Shown here one piece after another: positions 35,450 through 43,970 of a stretch of DNA of 64,000 bases. The stretch is from Desulfovibrio sp. JY (GTDB lineage Bacteria > Desulfobacterota > Desulfovibrionia > Desulfovibrionales > Desulfovibrionaceae): assembly GCA_021730285.1 (NCBI GenBank), contig CP082962.1:4287501-4351500 (forward strand), written 5' to 3'. Each line of letters starts with the position of its first letter. Within the stretch, counting starts at the first letter, position 1. Below the pieces are notes generated by a model that saw only the letters and a program-made list of their open reading frames with translations, ran no database searches and was not told the DNA's origin. Made by a program: the position numbers and the translations under genes.

Positions 35450-35513
35450 GCTGGGGGGAAACCTTTCTTGCAGAAAGGTTCTCCCCCCAGACCCCCTTTC
35501 CAAAGACTCTTCA
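35450..35513. repeat. dispersed terminator repeat, left half only
   Basis: Contains the GGGGGGAAACCTTTCT / AGAAAGGTTCTCCCCCC hairpin and CTTTCCAAAGACTCTT, then diverges; the second hairpin is absent. It lies between the convergent response-regulator and surface-adhesin-like genes. Confidence 0.8.
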
Positions 35514-35576
35514 ACAGAGCCGAATCACCACAGAGCTACAAGGAATATCTAGATAATTTAAACAAGCGTGATCCGT

Positions 35577-35981
35577 CTAATCCAGTTCCTGGCAAAGCGC
35601 CTGGCCCAGGCCCCCGTAGCGCAAGGGCCGCCAGGGCACGCCCGGCGTGGCCACGGTCCGTTCGAGCAGTTTGCCGTTTACGCCGAACCACGCCGCAGCA
35701 TTGCGCTTGATCCGCCGGCCGGCGCAGTCCAGCAGGATGCGCTCCACACTGTAGGCAATGGGTTGCCCGTCGCCGTGCTCGGCGGCCAGTTCCCGGCCTT
35801 CGTCCTCGGAAAAGACCCGCTTCACACGGACCCAGACGGTGTTTCCGGACACCCGCACGGAGTGGCGGTCATAGTATAGTTCCACGGACTGGTCGTCGTG
35901 CGCGCCCAAAAAGACCCAATCCGTGGCCAAAGCCGGGCTGGCCACAGTCACGGCAAGGACCATGAAAAAGCAGGTCCGCAT
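35577..35981 (-). CDS. small secreted protein, surface-adhesin E-like
   Basis: A 134-residue protein with a signal peptide (CFFMVLAVTVASPALA) followed by DWVFLGAHDDQSVELYYD and VWVRVKRVFSEDEG, the beta pattern seen in the surface-adhesin E-like family (small periplasmic proteins with two conserved cysteines, here in DCAGRR and LCQEL). Function not known. The ATG after a GGAGGCGG site is chosen. Confidence 0.7.
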   Translation of the reverse strand: MRTCFFMVLAVTVASPALATDWVFLGAHDDQSVELYYDRHSVRVSGNTVWVRVKRVFSEDEGRELAAEHGDGQPIAYSVERILLDCAGRRIKRNAAAWFGVNGKLLERTVATPGVPWRPLRYGGLGQALCQELD

Positions 35982-36096
35982 CACGCCGCCTCCCGATAAT
36001 TTCGTGCCATTTCCCATGGTTTCCGTGTATCATCGGCGCGGCGCGGGCACAATATCCCGATCGGAAAGCTTCCCGACCGGGATCGCCCCAATCCCT

Positions 36097-36125
36097 TTGA
36101 CGCGCCTGGGAAACGGCCTTATTGG
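36097..36125 (+). promoter_or_regulatory. promoter of the RNase P RNA gene
   Basis: TTGACG at 36097-36102, 17-base spacer, TATTGG at 36120-36125; the predicted start is 6-7 bases further, right at the first base of the RNA. The fit between predicted start and RNA end supports it. Confidence 0.6.
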
Positions 36126-36130
36126 AATGT

Positions 36131-36496
36131 CGGGGAGTCGGACAGGTCGTCGTCGCGGGCCTTTTGGCCCGGGGAGGAAAGTCCGGGCTCCATAGGGCGG
36201 GACGCTGGGTAACCCCCAGCGGGAGCGATCCCGGGAGAGCGCCACAGAAAGCAAACCGCCGGCGCATGCGCCGGTAAGGGTGAAACGGTGGGGTAAGAGC
36301 CCACCAGTTGTCGCGGTGACGCGGCAAGCTCGGCAAGCCCCGTTCGGAGCAAGACCAAATAGGAGGGCGTCAAGGCTGGCCCGGCCGTGCCCTCGGGTAG
36401 GTTGCTTGAGGCCGCGGGTAATCGCGGTCCTAGAGGAATGACGACCGCCCCGGAATCTCCGGGGAACAAAACCCGGCTTATCGGCCGACTCCCCTT
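36131..36496 (+). ncRNA. rnpB: RNase P RNA (bacterial class A)
   Basis: The RNA that cuts the 5' leader from pre-tRNAs. The ends pair (GGGGAGTCGG at 36132-36141 with CCGACTCCCC at 36485-36494). Conserved core pieces are present in order: GAGGAAAGTCCGGGCTCC, ACAGAAA, a GGTAAGGGTGAAACGGTG segment, AGAGGAATGAC and the 3' AACAAAACCCGGCTTA. A T-run after the last stem serves as terminator. It lies just upstream of ispDF. Confidence 0.96.
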
Positions 36497-36525
36497 TTTT
36501 TCCACCTTAGCCTGAAGGATGTCCC

Positions 36526-37734
36526 GTGTCCGTTTGGACCGTTCTGCTCGCCGCCGGCTCGGGGACCCGACTCGCCGAAGCCTCGGGCGGCATCAAAAAA
36601 CAGTTTCTGCGTCTTGACGGCAAACCGCTCTACTGGCGGTCGCTGACCGCCTTTGCCCGCTGCCCGGATGTCGTCGGCGTGGTGGTGGTGTTTCCGCCGA
36701 CCGAGCTGGACGCGGCCCGGGAAGAGCTGGCCGGATTGCTGGCCGCCCACGATCCGGGCGTGGCGGTCGTCACCACGGCCGGAGGCGTCCGCCGGCAGGA
36801 TTCGGTCCAAAACGGCCTTGGCGCGCTGCCGTCCGGCTGCCGCTTCGTGCTCGTCCACGATGCGGCGCGGCCCTTTGTCGATCCGGCGCTCATCGGCCGG
36901 GTCGTAACCGCCCTTCGCGAGGGACACGAAGCCGTCATTCCGGTGCTGCCCGTCACGGACACCATCAAGGAAGTGCGCGAAGAAACGGTACAGGCCACCT
37001 TTGACCGCAGCCGGCTGGCCGCCGTACAAACGCCACAGGGGTTTGACGCGGCCCTGCTGCGCCAGGCCTTCGCCCACGCCGGCGAGGATTTCACCGTCAC
37101 CGACGACGCAAGCCTCGTCGAGCACCTCGGCCGCCCGGTGCATACCGTACCCGGCCACCCGGACAACCGGAAAATCACCAATCCCGAGGACCTGCTCTTG
37201 CTCGAAGACGCCACTCCATCGCCCGTGCCCGTGGTCGGCTACGGCTACGACGTGCACCGCTACGCCGATCCCGCCCACCCCGGCAAACAGCCGGCCCGGC
37301 CCATGAAACTCGGCGGCTACCCTATCCTCGGCGCGCCCGAGGTGCTGGCCCATTCCGACGGCGACGTGCTGCTGCACGCCCTGACCGACGCCATCCTCGG
37401 CTGTGTGGCCGGCGGCGACATCGGGCAGCTTTTCCCGGACAGCGATCCCGAGTTCGACAACATGGCCTCGGGGGTCTTCGTCAGCGAGGCGCTGCTTCTG
37501 GCGCGCGACCGGGGACTTGCCATCACCCACGTGGACCTGACCGTCATCGCCCAGATTCCGCGCATCGGACCCCATGCCCAGGCCATTCGCCTGAACGTGG
37601 CGGCGCTTTTGGGGCTCGACAAGTCCCACGTCAACGTCAAGGCCACGACCGAGGAAGGACTGGGATTTACCGGCGAGAAAAAAGGCATCAAGGCCATCGC
37701 CCTGGTCACGGGCTGGAAGCTCGCATCGAAATAA
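36526..37734 (+). CDS. ispDF: bifunctional IspD/IspF isoprenoid enzyme
   Basis: A 402-residue fusion catalysing two steps of the MEP pathway. The N-terminal half is the cytidylyltransferase IspD (LLAAGSGTRL, KKQFLRLDGKPL, VLVHDAARPFV, TPQGFD); from about residue 240 it is the cyclodiphosphate synthase IspF (GYGYDVHRY, HSDGDVLLHALTDA, GDIGQLFPD, KATTEEGLGFTG). The GTG start has GAAGGA upstream. The fused form is usual in delta- and alphaproteobacteria. It is followed by the IS-interrupted repeat. Confidence 0.96.
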   Translation: MSVWTVLLAAGSGTRLAEASGGIKKQFLRLDGKPLYWRSLTAFARCPDVVGVVVVFPPTELDAAREELAGLLAAHDPGVAVVTTAGGVRRQDSVQNGLGALPSGCRFVLVHDAARPFVDPALIGRVVTALREGHEAVIPVLPVTDTIKEVREETVQATFDRSRLAAVQTPQGFDAALLRQAFAHAGEDFTVTDDASLVEHLGRPVHTVPGHPDNRKITNPEDLLLLEDATPSPVPVVGYGYDVHRYADPAHPGKQPARPMKLGGYPILGAPEVLAHSDGDVLLHALTDAILGCVAGGDIGQLFPDSDPEFDNMASGVFVSEALLLARDRGLAITHVDLTVIAQIPRIGPHAQAIRLNVAALLGLDKSHVNVKATTEEGLGFTGEKKGIKAIALVTGWKLASK

Positions 37735-37737
37735 GCA

Positions 37738-37788
37738 TTGGGGGAAACCTTTCTGAAGAAAGGTTTCCCCCCGGACCCCCTTTCCAAA
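37738..37788. repeat. dispersed terminator repeat, first fragment (interrupted)
   Basis: Left hairpin of the repeat (GGGGGAAACCTTTCT, AGAAAGGTTTCCCCCC) ending at CCTTTCCAAA, where the IS110-type element begins. The next piece of the repeat resumes at 39238. Confidence 0.85.
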
Positions 37789-37870
37789 TACCATGTTGGC
37801 CTCGACCCTCAAACTGGCTGATAGTGCCAGTAAATGTGCTCGTAGACACAAACGAGGCGAGGAGACCAAC

Positions 37871-38953
37871 ATGGCAGGACAAGCGTTATCCCAACTTCAA
37901 GCGTTTGTGGAGGCTTCACAAGGTCGATCTTTTTTTGTCGGATTGGATGTCCATAAAAATAGTTATTTTGTTGCGTTACGTCGGTTTGATGGAGTCGTCC
38001 ACACCTTGGTGATGTCGGCGAGCCCGCAGGCTCTGATCGACAAATTGGCCGCGGTGGGCGTCACCGTGGCCATGGCGGCCAGTGAATCCGGGCCGACCGG
38101 ATTCACCCTGTCCAGAGCGCTCACAAAGGCAGGGATTCCCAATCTCGTGGCGGCTCCCAGTCGGATTCCCCGCCCCGTGGTCTGGGGCGCAAAAACAGAC
38201 CGGCTCGATTGCGTCAAACTGGCCGATTACGCCGCCAAGGGGATGCTGCGTCCCATCGCCGTGCCGACCGAGGAGCAAGAAGCCCAGAGGAGCCTGGAGC
38301 GCCGACGACACGATCTGGCCGACGACCTGCGTCGTGTGAAACTTCGCATCCATTCCCATCTGCTTTTTTTGGGCCTTACCGAACCACCCAATCTGAAATA
38401 CTGGAGCAAGGTCGCTGTAGCATCCCTGCTTAAACTGCCCATGCATCAGGCTGCCCGGTATACGCTGGAAAGTTTTGTGCGGGAGATGCATGCCATCACC
38501 AGCGAATTGTCCCTCGTTGAACAGCAACTTGAGACAATTTGCCGCCAGGGAGAGCATGACAAAGTCATCAAGTGCCTGCGCACCGTGCCCGGTGTGGGGC
38601 CGCTCATCGCCGCGACCTTCCGTCTGGAGTTGTTTCAGCCGGAACGTTTCAGCCGGGCCGAAGAGGTGACAAGCTATCTGGGACTTGCGCCCATGGTGCG
38701 CCAGAGCGGCGAGAGCAAGGGCCGGGCCAGGTTACGGCCCGTGGGGCAGACCAAACTGCGAAGTCTTTTAGTGGAGGCGGCCTGGAAATGGCGCGCACAC
38801 GATCCGAAGGCTCAGGCCTGGTATCACAAGTTGCTGGGGAAAAGCGGCCTGGCCCAAAAGGCCATCACAGCCTTAGCTCGAAAACTGGCCATCATTTTGT
38901 GGCGGCTGAGCCTGGAGAAACGAGCGTACCGATTTGAGGCGGTTATGGCGTGA
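37871..38953 (+). CDS. IS110/IS1111-family transposase (DEDD recombinase)
   Basis: A 360-residue transposase. The N-terminal RuvC-like domain has FFVGLDVHKNSYFVA, ASESGPTGF and KTDRLDCVKLADYA, supplying the D-E-D-D residues; a coiled-coil middle follows; the C-terminal Tnp domain has the helix-hairpin-helix TVPGVGPLIAATF and YLGLAPMVRQSGESKG with the catalytic serine. GAGGAGACC lies ahead of the ATG. It looks intact. Confidence 0.92.
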   Translation: MAGQALSQLQAFVEASQGRSFFVGLDVHKNSYFVALRRFDGVVHTLVMSASPQALIDKLAAVGVTVAMAASESGPTGFTLSRALTKAGIPNLVAAPSRIPRPVVWGAKTDRLDCVKLADYAAKGMLRPIAVPTEEQEAQRSLERRRHDLADDLRRVKLRIHSHLLFLGLTEPPNLKYWSKVAVASLLKLPMHQAARYTLESFVREMHAITSELSLVEQQLETICRQGEHDKVIKCLRTVPGVGPLIAATFRLELFQPERFSRAEEVTSYLGLAPMVRQSGESKGRARLRPVGQTKLRSLLVEAAWKWRAHDPKAQAWYHKLLGKSGLAQKAITALARKLAIILWRLSLEKRAYRFEAVMA

Positions 38954-39205
38954 AACGGCGGCGGGCGAGGATCACGCCGGCTCTGGGAAGCCCCGTGCTC
39001 CTCGCCCGCCAAGAGGGTATTGCAGCGCCAACAAGGACCTGTGGCAACGAACGGGGAAGACTGAAAGCCTAACAGCCAACAATTTTTCGGATTGGTCGCG
39101 GAAAAGTCTGGCCGCATGGCGGCGTTTCTCAAATGGCGAAAATCCGAAAACTACCGAATCGGTACTTGGCGCTTCGGGCGCGAATAGGAAACGGGCGGTT
39201 AGACT
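38954..39205 (+). ncRNA. candidate bridge/seek RNA region of the IS1111-type element
   Basis: About 250 non-coding bases between the transposase stop and the right inverted repeat. In IS1111-group elements this is where the guide (bridge or seek) RNA that pairs with target and donor DNA is encoded. The start contains a strong stem, GGCGGGCGAGGA with TCCTCGCCCGCC (38957-39012). RNA boundaries and loops cannot be fixed by eye. Confidence 0.45.
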
Positions 39206-39237
39206 ACATCAGCCGGCTTGACTTCGGGCCACATAGG

Positions 39238-39279
39238 AAAGACTTTTAACGATAACAACTTGTCACCGTTAAAAGTTTT
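39238..39279. repeat. dispersed terminator repeat, middle fragment
   Basis: AAAGACTTTTAACGATAACA then TTGTCACCGTTAAAAGTTTT, matching the middle of the intact copy at 9.8 kb. It is bounded on the left by the IS1111-type element and on the right by the IS1595 element. Confidence 0.8.
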
Positions 39280-40312
39280 CCTGCTTACACACAATCATCA
39301 GCTAATTGTCAGCGGTCATTGTTTTGTGTATTTTCTGGGGGTTGGAGGCGCTGGATATGGCAAGAAACATTGTGCAATTCCAGAAGGGTATGAGCGAAGA
39401 TGCGTTTGAGGCGCAATTCGGCACCGAGGAGAAATGCTGGGCACACCTCGTGCAATGGCGTTGGCCCGAAGGATTCGTTTGTCCAATTTGCGGCAGGGAT
39501 AAGTACTCGCTGCTTATTGTTGGCAGGCGACGGCTCTTTCAGTGCTCACATTGCCGTACGCAGACTTCGGTGACCGCTGGCACAATCTTCGCTTCCACCA
39601 AAGTTCCCCTCAAGAAGTGGTTCCGCGCCATTTATCACCTCACTCAAAGCAAGGGCGGCATCTCCAGTGTCGAATTAGCCCGCAGACTTGGTGTCACGCA
39701 AACGACGGCCTGGAAAATGTCTCACAAGCTGATGCAGGTCATGCTCGAACGTGAACACCAGCAACGTCTCACCGGCCGCGTAGAGATGGACGATGCTTAC
39801 CTTGGCGGTAAACGACGTGGTGGGAAACGTGGACGTGGTGCCCCAGGAAAAATTCCGTTTATTGCGGCAGTTGAAACGACAAAAAGTGGACAACCACACA
39901 AGATGAAGCTGTGCCGAGTCAAAGGTTTTCGGCGTAATGAGGTGCAGCGGGCATCTCAGAAAATCTTGCGTTCCGGGACATTGGTGGTGACGGACCGGTT
40001 GCCATGTTTTTCCGAGGTCCAGGCTGCGGGCTGTCGGCACGAACCCGTTCAAGACAGTGGCCGCAAGGCTGTGCAGGACTCAGTATTTAAGTGGGTCAAC
40101 ACCATGCTTGGCAATGTGAAGTCAGCATTATTGGGAACATATCGTGCCGTGAGAGGCAAACATGTGTCGCGCTATCTGGCCTCGTTCGGATATCGATTCA
40201 ATCGCCGTTATGACTTGGCGACAATGCTCACGCGGTTGGCCTGGGTCTCCTTGCGGACGCCGCCCATGCCTTACAGACTGCTCAAACTGGCTGAGGATTG
40301 TGCGTAACCAGG
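39280..40312 (+). mobile_element. IS1595-family element with terminal repeats and 8-bp target duplication
   Basis: 1033 bases. The left end CCTGCTTACACACAATCATC and the right end (inverted) CCTGGTTACGCACAATCCTC are imperfect terminal repeats of about 23 bases. The element is flanked by the direct repeat AAAGTTTT (39272-39279 and 40313-40320), the 8-base duplication typical of IS1595. It therefore looks complete and not very old. Confidence 0.92.
39357..40307 (+). CDS. IS1595-family (ISXO2-like) transposase
   Basis: A 316-residue transposase with an N-terminal zinc ribbon (CPICGRDKYSLLIVG, then CSHCRTQTSVTAGTIF) and an ISXO2-like catalytic domain: VEMDDAYLGGKRRGGK, VVTDRLPCFSEV and VNTMLGNVKSALLGTYR, ending in the family's SFGYRFNRR-like segment (ASFGYRFNRRYDL). 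GGAGG lies 7 bases before the ATG. It appears intact. Confidence 0.93.
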   Translation: MARNIVQFQKGMSEDAFEAQFGTEEKCWAHLVQWRWPEGFVCPICGRDKYSLLIVGRRRLFQCSHCRTQTSVTAGTIFASTKVPLKKWFRAIYHLTQSKGGISSVELARRLGVTQTTAWKMSHKLMQVMLEREHQQRLTGRVEMDDAYLGGKRRGGKRGRGAPGKIPFIAAVETTKSGQPHKMKLCRVKGFRRNEVQRASQKILRSGTLVVTDRLPCFSEVQAAGCRHEPVQDSGRKAVQDSVFKWVNTMLGNVKSALLGTYRAVRGKHVSRYLASFGYRFNRRYDLATMLTRLAWVSLRTPPMPYRLLKLAEDCA

Positions 40313-40378
40313 AAAGTTTTTGGGAGGGGAGAGCGCGAGAGGGGAACCCTTTTTTCAAAAAGGGTTCCCCTCTCGCAT
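40313..40378. repeat. dispersed terminator repeat, right fragment
   Basis: AAAGTTTTTGGGAGGGGAGA, GCGCGAGAGGGGAACCC and the second hairpin (GAGAGGGGAACCCTTT with AAAGGGTTCCCCTCTC). Joined to the pieces at 37738 and 39238 it restores one full copy of the repeat between convergent genes. Confidence 0.85.
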
Positions 40379-40398
40379 TTCTTTCCTCTCTTCGCCTC

Positions 40399-41034
40399 CT
40401 ACCGCGCTTCCACGCGGAGGAGCCGTGGGCCACGGTAGGAACCGTCCGGACCGAAATCGAGGGAGAGCAAGGCCTGGCCGAGCACATCGCAGGCGTGGCA
40501 GCCGTTTAGGAGCGGATAGCTGAAGACGAACCCCTGGCCGCCGCCGGGCGGGGTGTTCACGGCGCTCGGGCCCTCGCCGGTCGGCCAGAACATGAGTTCG
40601 GGATGGGCCTTTTGCAGGGCGGCATAAACCGGGTCGGCGGCAAGCGGCAGGTCGGCGGGCTCGATTTCGCTCGAAACGAGAGTCGGCGACCCATTGACCA
40701 GATAGGTCACGGCGTTGGTGTTGGCCCGCAGCGGAAAGACCATCACCGCCACGTCCACCCGTCCCATTTCCTGGAAAGCCTCCATGTAGCCTTCGCCCTC
40801 GAGCAGCTTGTTTACGGCCAGGGCCTGGGGCGTCGCGCCGGTTTGCTCCATGATGCGCGCCAGGCAGCCGGTGGCGTCCTGCCCCTTTTGCAGACAGTCG
40901 GTCCAGGCGGCCTCGGGCAACGCCCACACGCCCTTCTGGTCAATGGTTTCCGCGCCATCGGCCAGGGCCAGGCTCTGGGAAAAAAGCGCCCAGACAACCA
41001 ACCACACGAGAACGCATCCATACCTGGGTCCCAT
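40399..41034 (-). CDS. secreted protein of unknown function
   Basis: A 211-residue protein with a signal peptide (VLVWLVVWALFSQSLALA). The mature part has four cysteines (TDCLQKG, TGCLARI, NGCHACDVLG) and ends LLRVEAR. The CHAC pair might bind metal or form a disulfide. GGAGG precedes the ATG. I recognise no family with certainty. Confidence 0.72.
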   Translation of the reverse strand: MGPRYGCVLVWLVVWALFSQSLALADGAETIDQKGVWALPEAAWTDCLQKGQDATGCLARIMEQTGATPQALAVNKLLEGEGYMEAFQEMGRVDVAVMVFPLRANTNAVTYLVNGSPTLVSSEIEPADLPLAADPVYAALQKAHPELMFWPTGEGPSAVNTPPGGGQGFVFSYPLLNGCHACDVLGQALLSLDFGPDGSYRGPRLLRVEAR

Positions 41035-41427
41035 GGGGCCTCCTTTTCCGACCTCCTGCCGACATAGGGGGAATCTGGAGACTCCGCAAGCCAAGCCTAT
41101 CCCAAAGCACGGTTCAACGTCCGAGGGACCGTCATGGCGATTTCCGGCGGGCCAGGGGCGACGCCGGCGGATTACCGGCCGGCCCATCCCCAAAAGGGGG
41201 GAGAACAAATCCCCCTTTCGGGGGATTGGCAAGGGAAGACTTTTTAGGTCACGCTTTTATAAGAAAAGGTAGCGGAAGGATCCGGTCCAGGGGAAGCCAG
41301 GGATGCATCCACGCGACGGCGCAATGATACGAATATTTTGAACGGGAAGCAAAGGGAAAATACGCATGTAGCATTGCCATGAAGCCTGGGCCGCTTCGTC
41401 AACCTCAACCACCAGGAGGCTTGCGTC
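41035..41427. other. divergent intergenic region ahead of the diol dehydratase
   Basis: About 390 bases between divergent genes. It has a small hairpin with CCCCC/GGGGG arms (41208-41227) and an AT-rich part with TTTTATAAGA near 41255, which may be the -10 of the dehydratase promoter. A strong CAGGAGG lies before the dehydratase start. A binding site for the nearby NarL-type regulator would be expected here but I cannot point to it. Confidence 0.4.
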
Positions 41428-43842
41428 ATGACCAGCAGTATTGAGAAAGAGTTGTTGAGCAAGATCGACGTACTGCATTTGCCCGGTCCGACGCCGCGTG
41501 TCGAGGCCATACGGGAACGCTTCATCTCCCTGACTCCCGAAATCTGCGTGGAACGGGCCCAATACATCACCGAATCGTACAAGGAGACCGAGGACCAGCC
41601 CATCCACATCCGCCGGGCCAAGGCGTTGGAAAAGATCCTCGGCCAGATGACCATCTTCATCCAGCCCGACGAAATCATCGTCGGCAACCAGTGCACCAAG
41701 CCCCGCGCCGCGCCGGTCTTTCCCGAGTTTTCCTGCAAATGGCTGGAGGACGAACTCGATCGCCTGGAAAAACGCACCGGCGACGTCTTTTTGATCTCCG
41801 AGGCCAAGAAGGCCACCCTGCGCGAACTCTTTCCTTACTGGAACGGCAAGACGACCAACGAACTGGCCACGGCGCTCATGCCCCACGCCGCCAAGGAAGC
41901 CCAGAAATACGGCGTGTTCACCGTCGGCAACTATTATTTCAATGGCGTGGGCCACATCTCCGTCGACTATGCCAAGGTTCTGGACAAGGGCCTCGACGGC
42001 ATCATCGCCGAAGCCCGCTCCGAACTGGCCGGGCTCGACATGACCAACCCGGCCCACTCGGCCAAGATCACCTTCCTCAATGCCGTCATCATCTCCAACC
42101 AGGCGGTCATCGCCTTTGCCAAGCGCTTTTCCGATCTGGCCGCCGAAATGGCCGAAAAGGAAGCCGACCCGACCCGCAAGGCCGAACTGCTGGAGATCGC
42201 CCGGGTCTGCGCCGCGGTGCCCGCCTCCCCGGCCCAAACCTTCGCCGAGGCGCTCCAGTCCTTCTGGTTCATCCAGCTCGTCTTGCAGATCGAATCCAAC
42301 GGCCACTCCATCTCGCCCATGCGCTTCGACCAGTACCTGTTCCCCTATCTGCTGCGGGACAAGGACCTCGGCGTTGAAAAAGCCCAGGAGCTGCTGGACC
42401 TGCTTTTCATCAAGTTCAACGAGATCAACAAGGTGCGTGACGAGGGCTCGACCAAGGCCTTCGGCGGCTACCCCATGTTCCAAAACCTCATCGTCGGCGG
42501 CGTGGACCGGGAAGGCGAGGACGCCACCAACCCCCTGTCCTACATGTGCCTCCAGGCCACGGCCAACACCCGGCTCTACCAGCCCTCCATCTCCATCCGG
42601 GTGCACAGCGAAACGCCCCGGGCCCTGTACGAGAAAGCGGCCGAAGTGACGCGCCTGGGCCTTGGCATGCCGGCCTATTACAACGACCGCTTCATCATCC
42701 CGGGACTGCTCAGCCGCGGGCTCACCCGCGAGGACGCCCGCGACTACGGCATCATCGGTTGCGTCGAACCGCAGGTCGGCGGCAAGACCGAGGGCTGGCA
42801 CGACGCCGCATTCTTCAATATCGCCAAGGTCCTCGAGCTGACGCTCAACAACGGCGTCGATCCCCTCTCCGGCGAGCGCCTCGGCCCGGAAACCGGCGAC
42901 CTGACCACGTTCGCCACCTACGACGACCTCATGGCCGCCTACCGCAAGCAGATGGAATACAGCGTCAAGCTGCTCGTGGTCAGCGACAACGCCGTGGACG
43001 TGGCCCACGGCCAGCGCGCCCCGCTGCCCTTCCTGTCCTCCCTGGTCGATGACTGCATCGTCAAGGGCAAATCCCTCCAGGAAGGCGGCGCGCATTACAA
43101 CTTCACCGGCCCCCAGGGCGTCGGCGTGGCCAACGTGGCCGACTCCCTGGCCGCCCTGCGCAAGCTCGTCTACGAGGACAAGGCCGTCAGCCTCGCCGAG
43201 CTCAAGGCGGCCCTGGCCTCGGACTTCGCCGGCGTCGAGGGGGAAAGCCTGCGCCAGAGGCTCGTCAACCGCGCGCCCAAGTACGGCAACGACGAGCCCT
43301 ATGCTGACGAAATCGCCCACGAAGGCGCCCTGATTTATTGCAAGGAAGTCGAGAAATACACCAATCCCAGGGGCGGGCGCTTCCAGCCCGGCCTGTACCC
43401 GGTCTCGGCCAACGTGCCCCTGGGCACCGTCGTCGGGGCCACCCCGGACGGGCGCAAGGCCGGCACGCCCCTGGCCGACGGCGTCTCGCCGGTGTCGGGC
43501 ATGGACCACTCCGGCCCCACGGCCTCGGTCAAGTCCGTCACCAAGCTCGACCACGTCATCGCCTCCAACGGCACCCTGCTCAACATGAAGTTCCACCCGA
43601 GCGCCCTCAAGGACGGCCAGGGCATCTCCAACCTCATCGCCGTGACCGAGACGCTCTTTAACGGCGGCGGCACGCATATCCAGTACAACGTCATCAGCAA
43701 GGACACGCTCACCGACGCGCAAATGCACCCCGACAACTACCGGGGCCTGGTCGTGCGCGTCGCCGGCTACAGCGCGTTCTTCACCTCCCTTGACCGCTCC
43801 ATCCAGGACGACATCATCTCGCGTACCGAGCAGATGTTCTAG
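41428..43842 (+). CDS. glycyl radical B12-independent glycerol/diol dehydratase
   Basis: An 804-residue glycyl radical enzyme. His176, His293, Ser294, Cys445, Glu447 and Asp459 sit exactly 12 residues after the substrate-binding and catalytic residues known for Clostridium butyricum glycerol dehydratase (H164, H281, S282, C433, E435, D447), in GHISVDY, SNGHSIS and GCVEPQVGGK...HD. The glycyl site is Gly780 in RVAGYSAFF, 24 residues from the end as in that enzyme. So a diol/glycerol dehydratase is much more likely than pyruvate formate-lyase; glycerol and 1,2-propanediol cannot be separated. Activase and glycerol facilitator genes follow. Confidence 0.88.
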   Translation: MTSSIEKELLSKIDVLHLPGPTPRVEAIRERFISLTPEICVERAQYITESYKETEDQPIHIRRAKALEKILGQMTIFIQPDEIIVGNQCTKPRAAPVFPEFSCKWLEDELDRLEKRTGDVFLISEAKKATLRELFPYWNGKTTNELATALMPHAAKEAQKYGVFTVGNYYFNGVGHISVDYAKVLDKGLDGIIAEARSELAGLDMTNPAHSAKITFLNAVIISNQAVIAFAKRFSDLAAEMAEKEADPTRKAELLEIARVCAAVPASPAQTFAEALQSFWFIQLVLQIESNGHSISPMRFDQYLFPYLLRDKDLGVEKAQELLDLLFIKFNEINKVRDEGSTKAFGGYPMFQNLIVGGVDREGEDATNPLSYMCLQATANTRLYQPSISIRVHSETPRALYEKAAEVTRLGLGMPAYYNDRFIIPGLLSRGLTREDARDYGIIGCVEPQVGGKTEGWHDAAFFNIAKVLELTLNNGVDPLSGERLGPETGDLTTFATYDDLMAAYRKQMEYSVKLLVVSDNAVDVAHGQRAPLPFLSSLVDDCIVKGKSLQEGGAHYNFTGPQGVGVANVADSLAALRKLVYEDKAVSLAELKAALASDFAGVEGESLRQRLVNRAPKYGNDEPYADEIAHEGALIYCKEVEKYTNPRGGRFQPGLYPVSANVPLGTVVGATPDGRKAGTPLADGVSPVSGMDHSGPTASVKSVTKLDHVIASNGTLLNMKFHPSALKDGQGISNLIAVTETLFNGGGTHIQYNVISKDTLTDAQMHPDNYRGLVVRVAGYSAFFTSLDRSIQDDIISRTEQMF

Positions 43843-43970
43843 CCGTCCGCAAGCGGAAACCGAAAGCCGCCGCCTCGCCTGGGAGGCGGCGGCTCCCCGG
43901 ACGCCCGAAAAACGGCCACGGGGCGATGCCCATGCCGCCCCTTCGGCCCGGCATGGCAAACGGAGCCACC

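Larger units (their letters stand above)
37789..39237 (+). mobile_element. IS110-family element, IS1111 group
   Basis: About 1.45 kb inserted in the repeat between CCTTTCCAAA and GACTTTT. Near the ends are subterminal inverted repeats: TGGCC..GA..TCAA.C.GGCTGAT at about 37797-37821 and, inverted, at 39207-39233. This, a short left flank (about 80 bases) and a long non-coding right flank (about 280 bases) fit the IS1111 group. No target duplication beyond AAA is visible, as expected for the family. Confidence 0.8.

Noticed and set aside
41428-43842. Pyruvate formate-lyase or isethionate sulfite-lyase as the identity of the glycyl radical enzyme
   Set aside because: The single active-site Cys followed by Val-Glu excludes true pyruvate formate-lyase, and the His176/His293/Ser294/Asp459 set fits glycerol dehydratase rather than the sulfite-lyase.
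41257-43959. A 900-codon open frame antisense to the glycyl radical dehydratase
   Set aside because: GC-rich codon bias leaves the antisense frame open; no ribosome site or domain, and the sense strand is a fully conserved enzyme.
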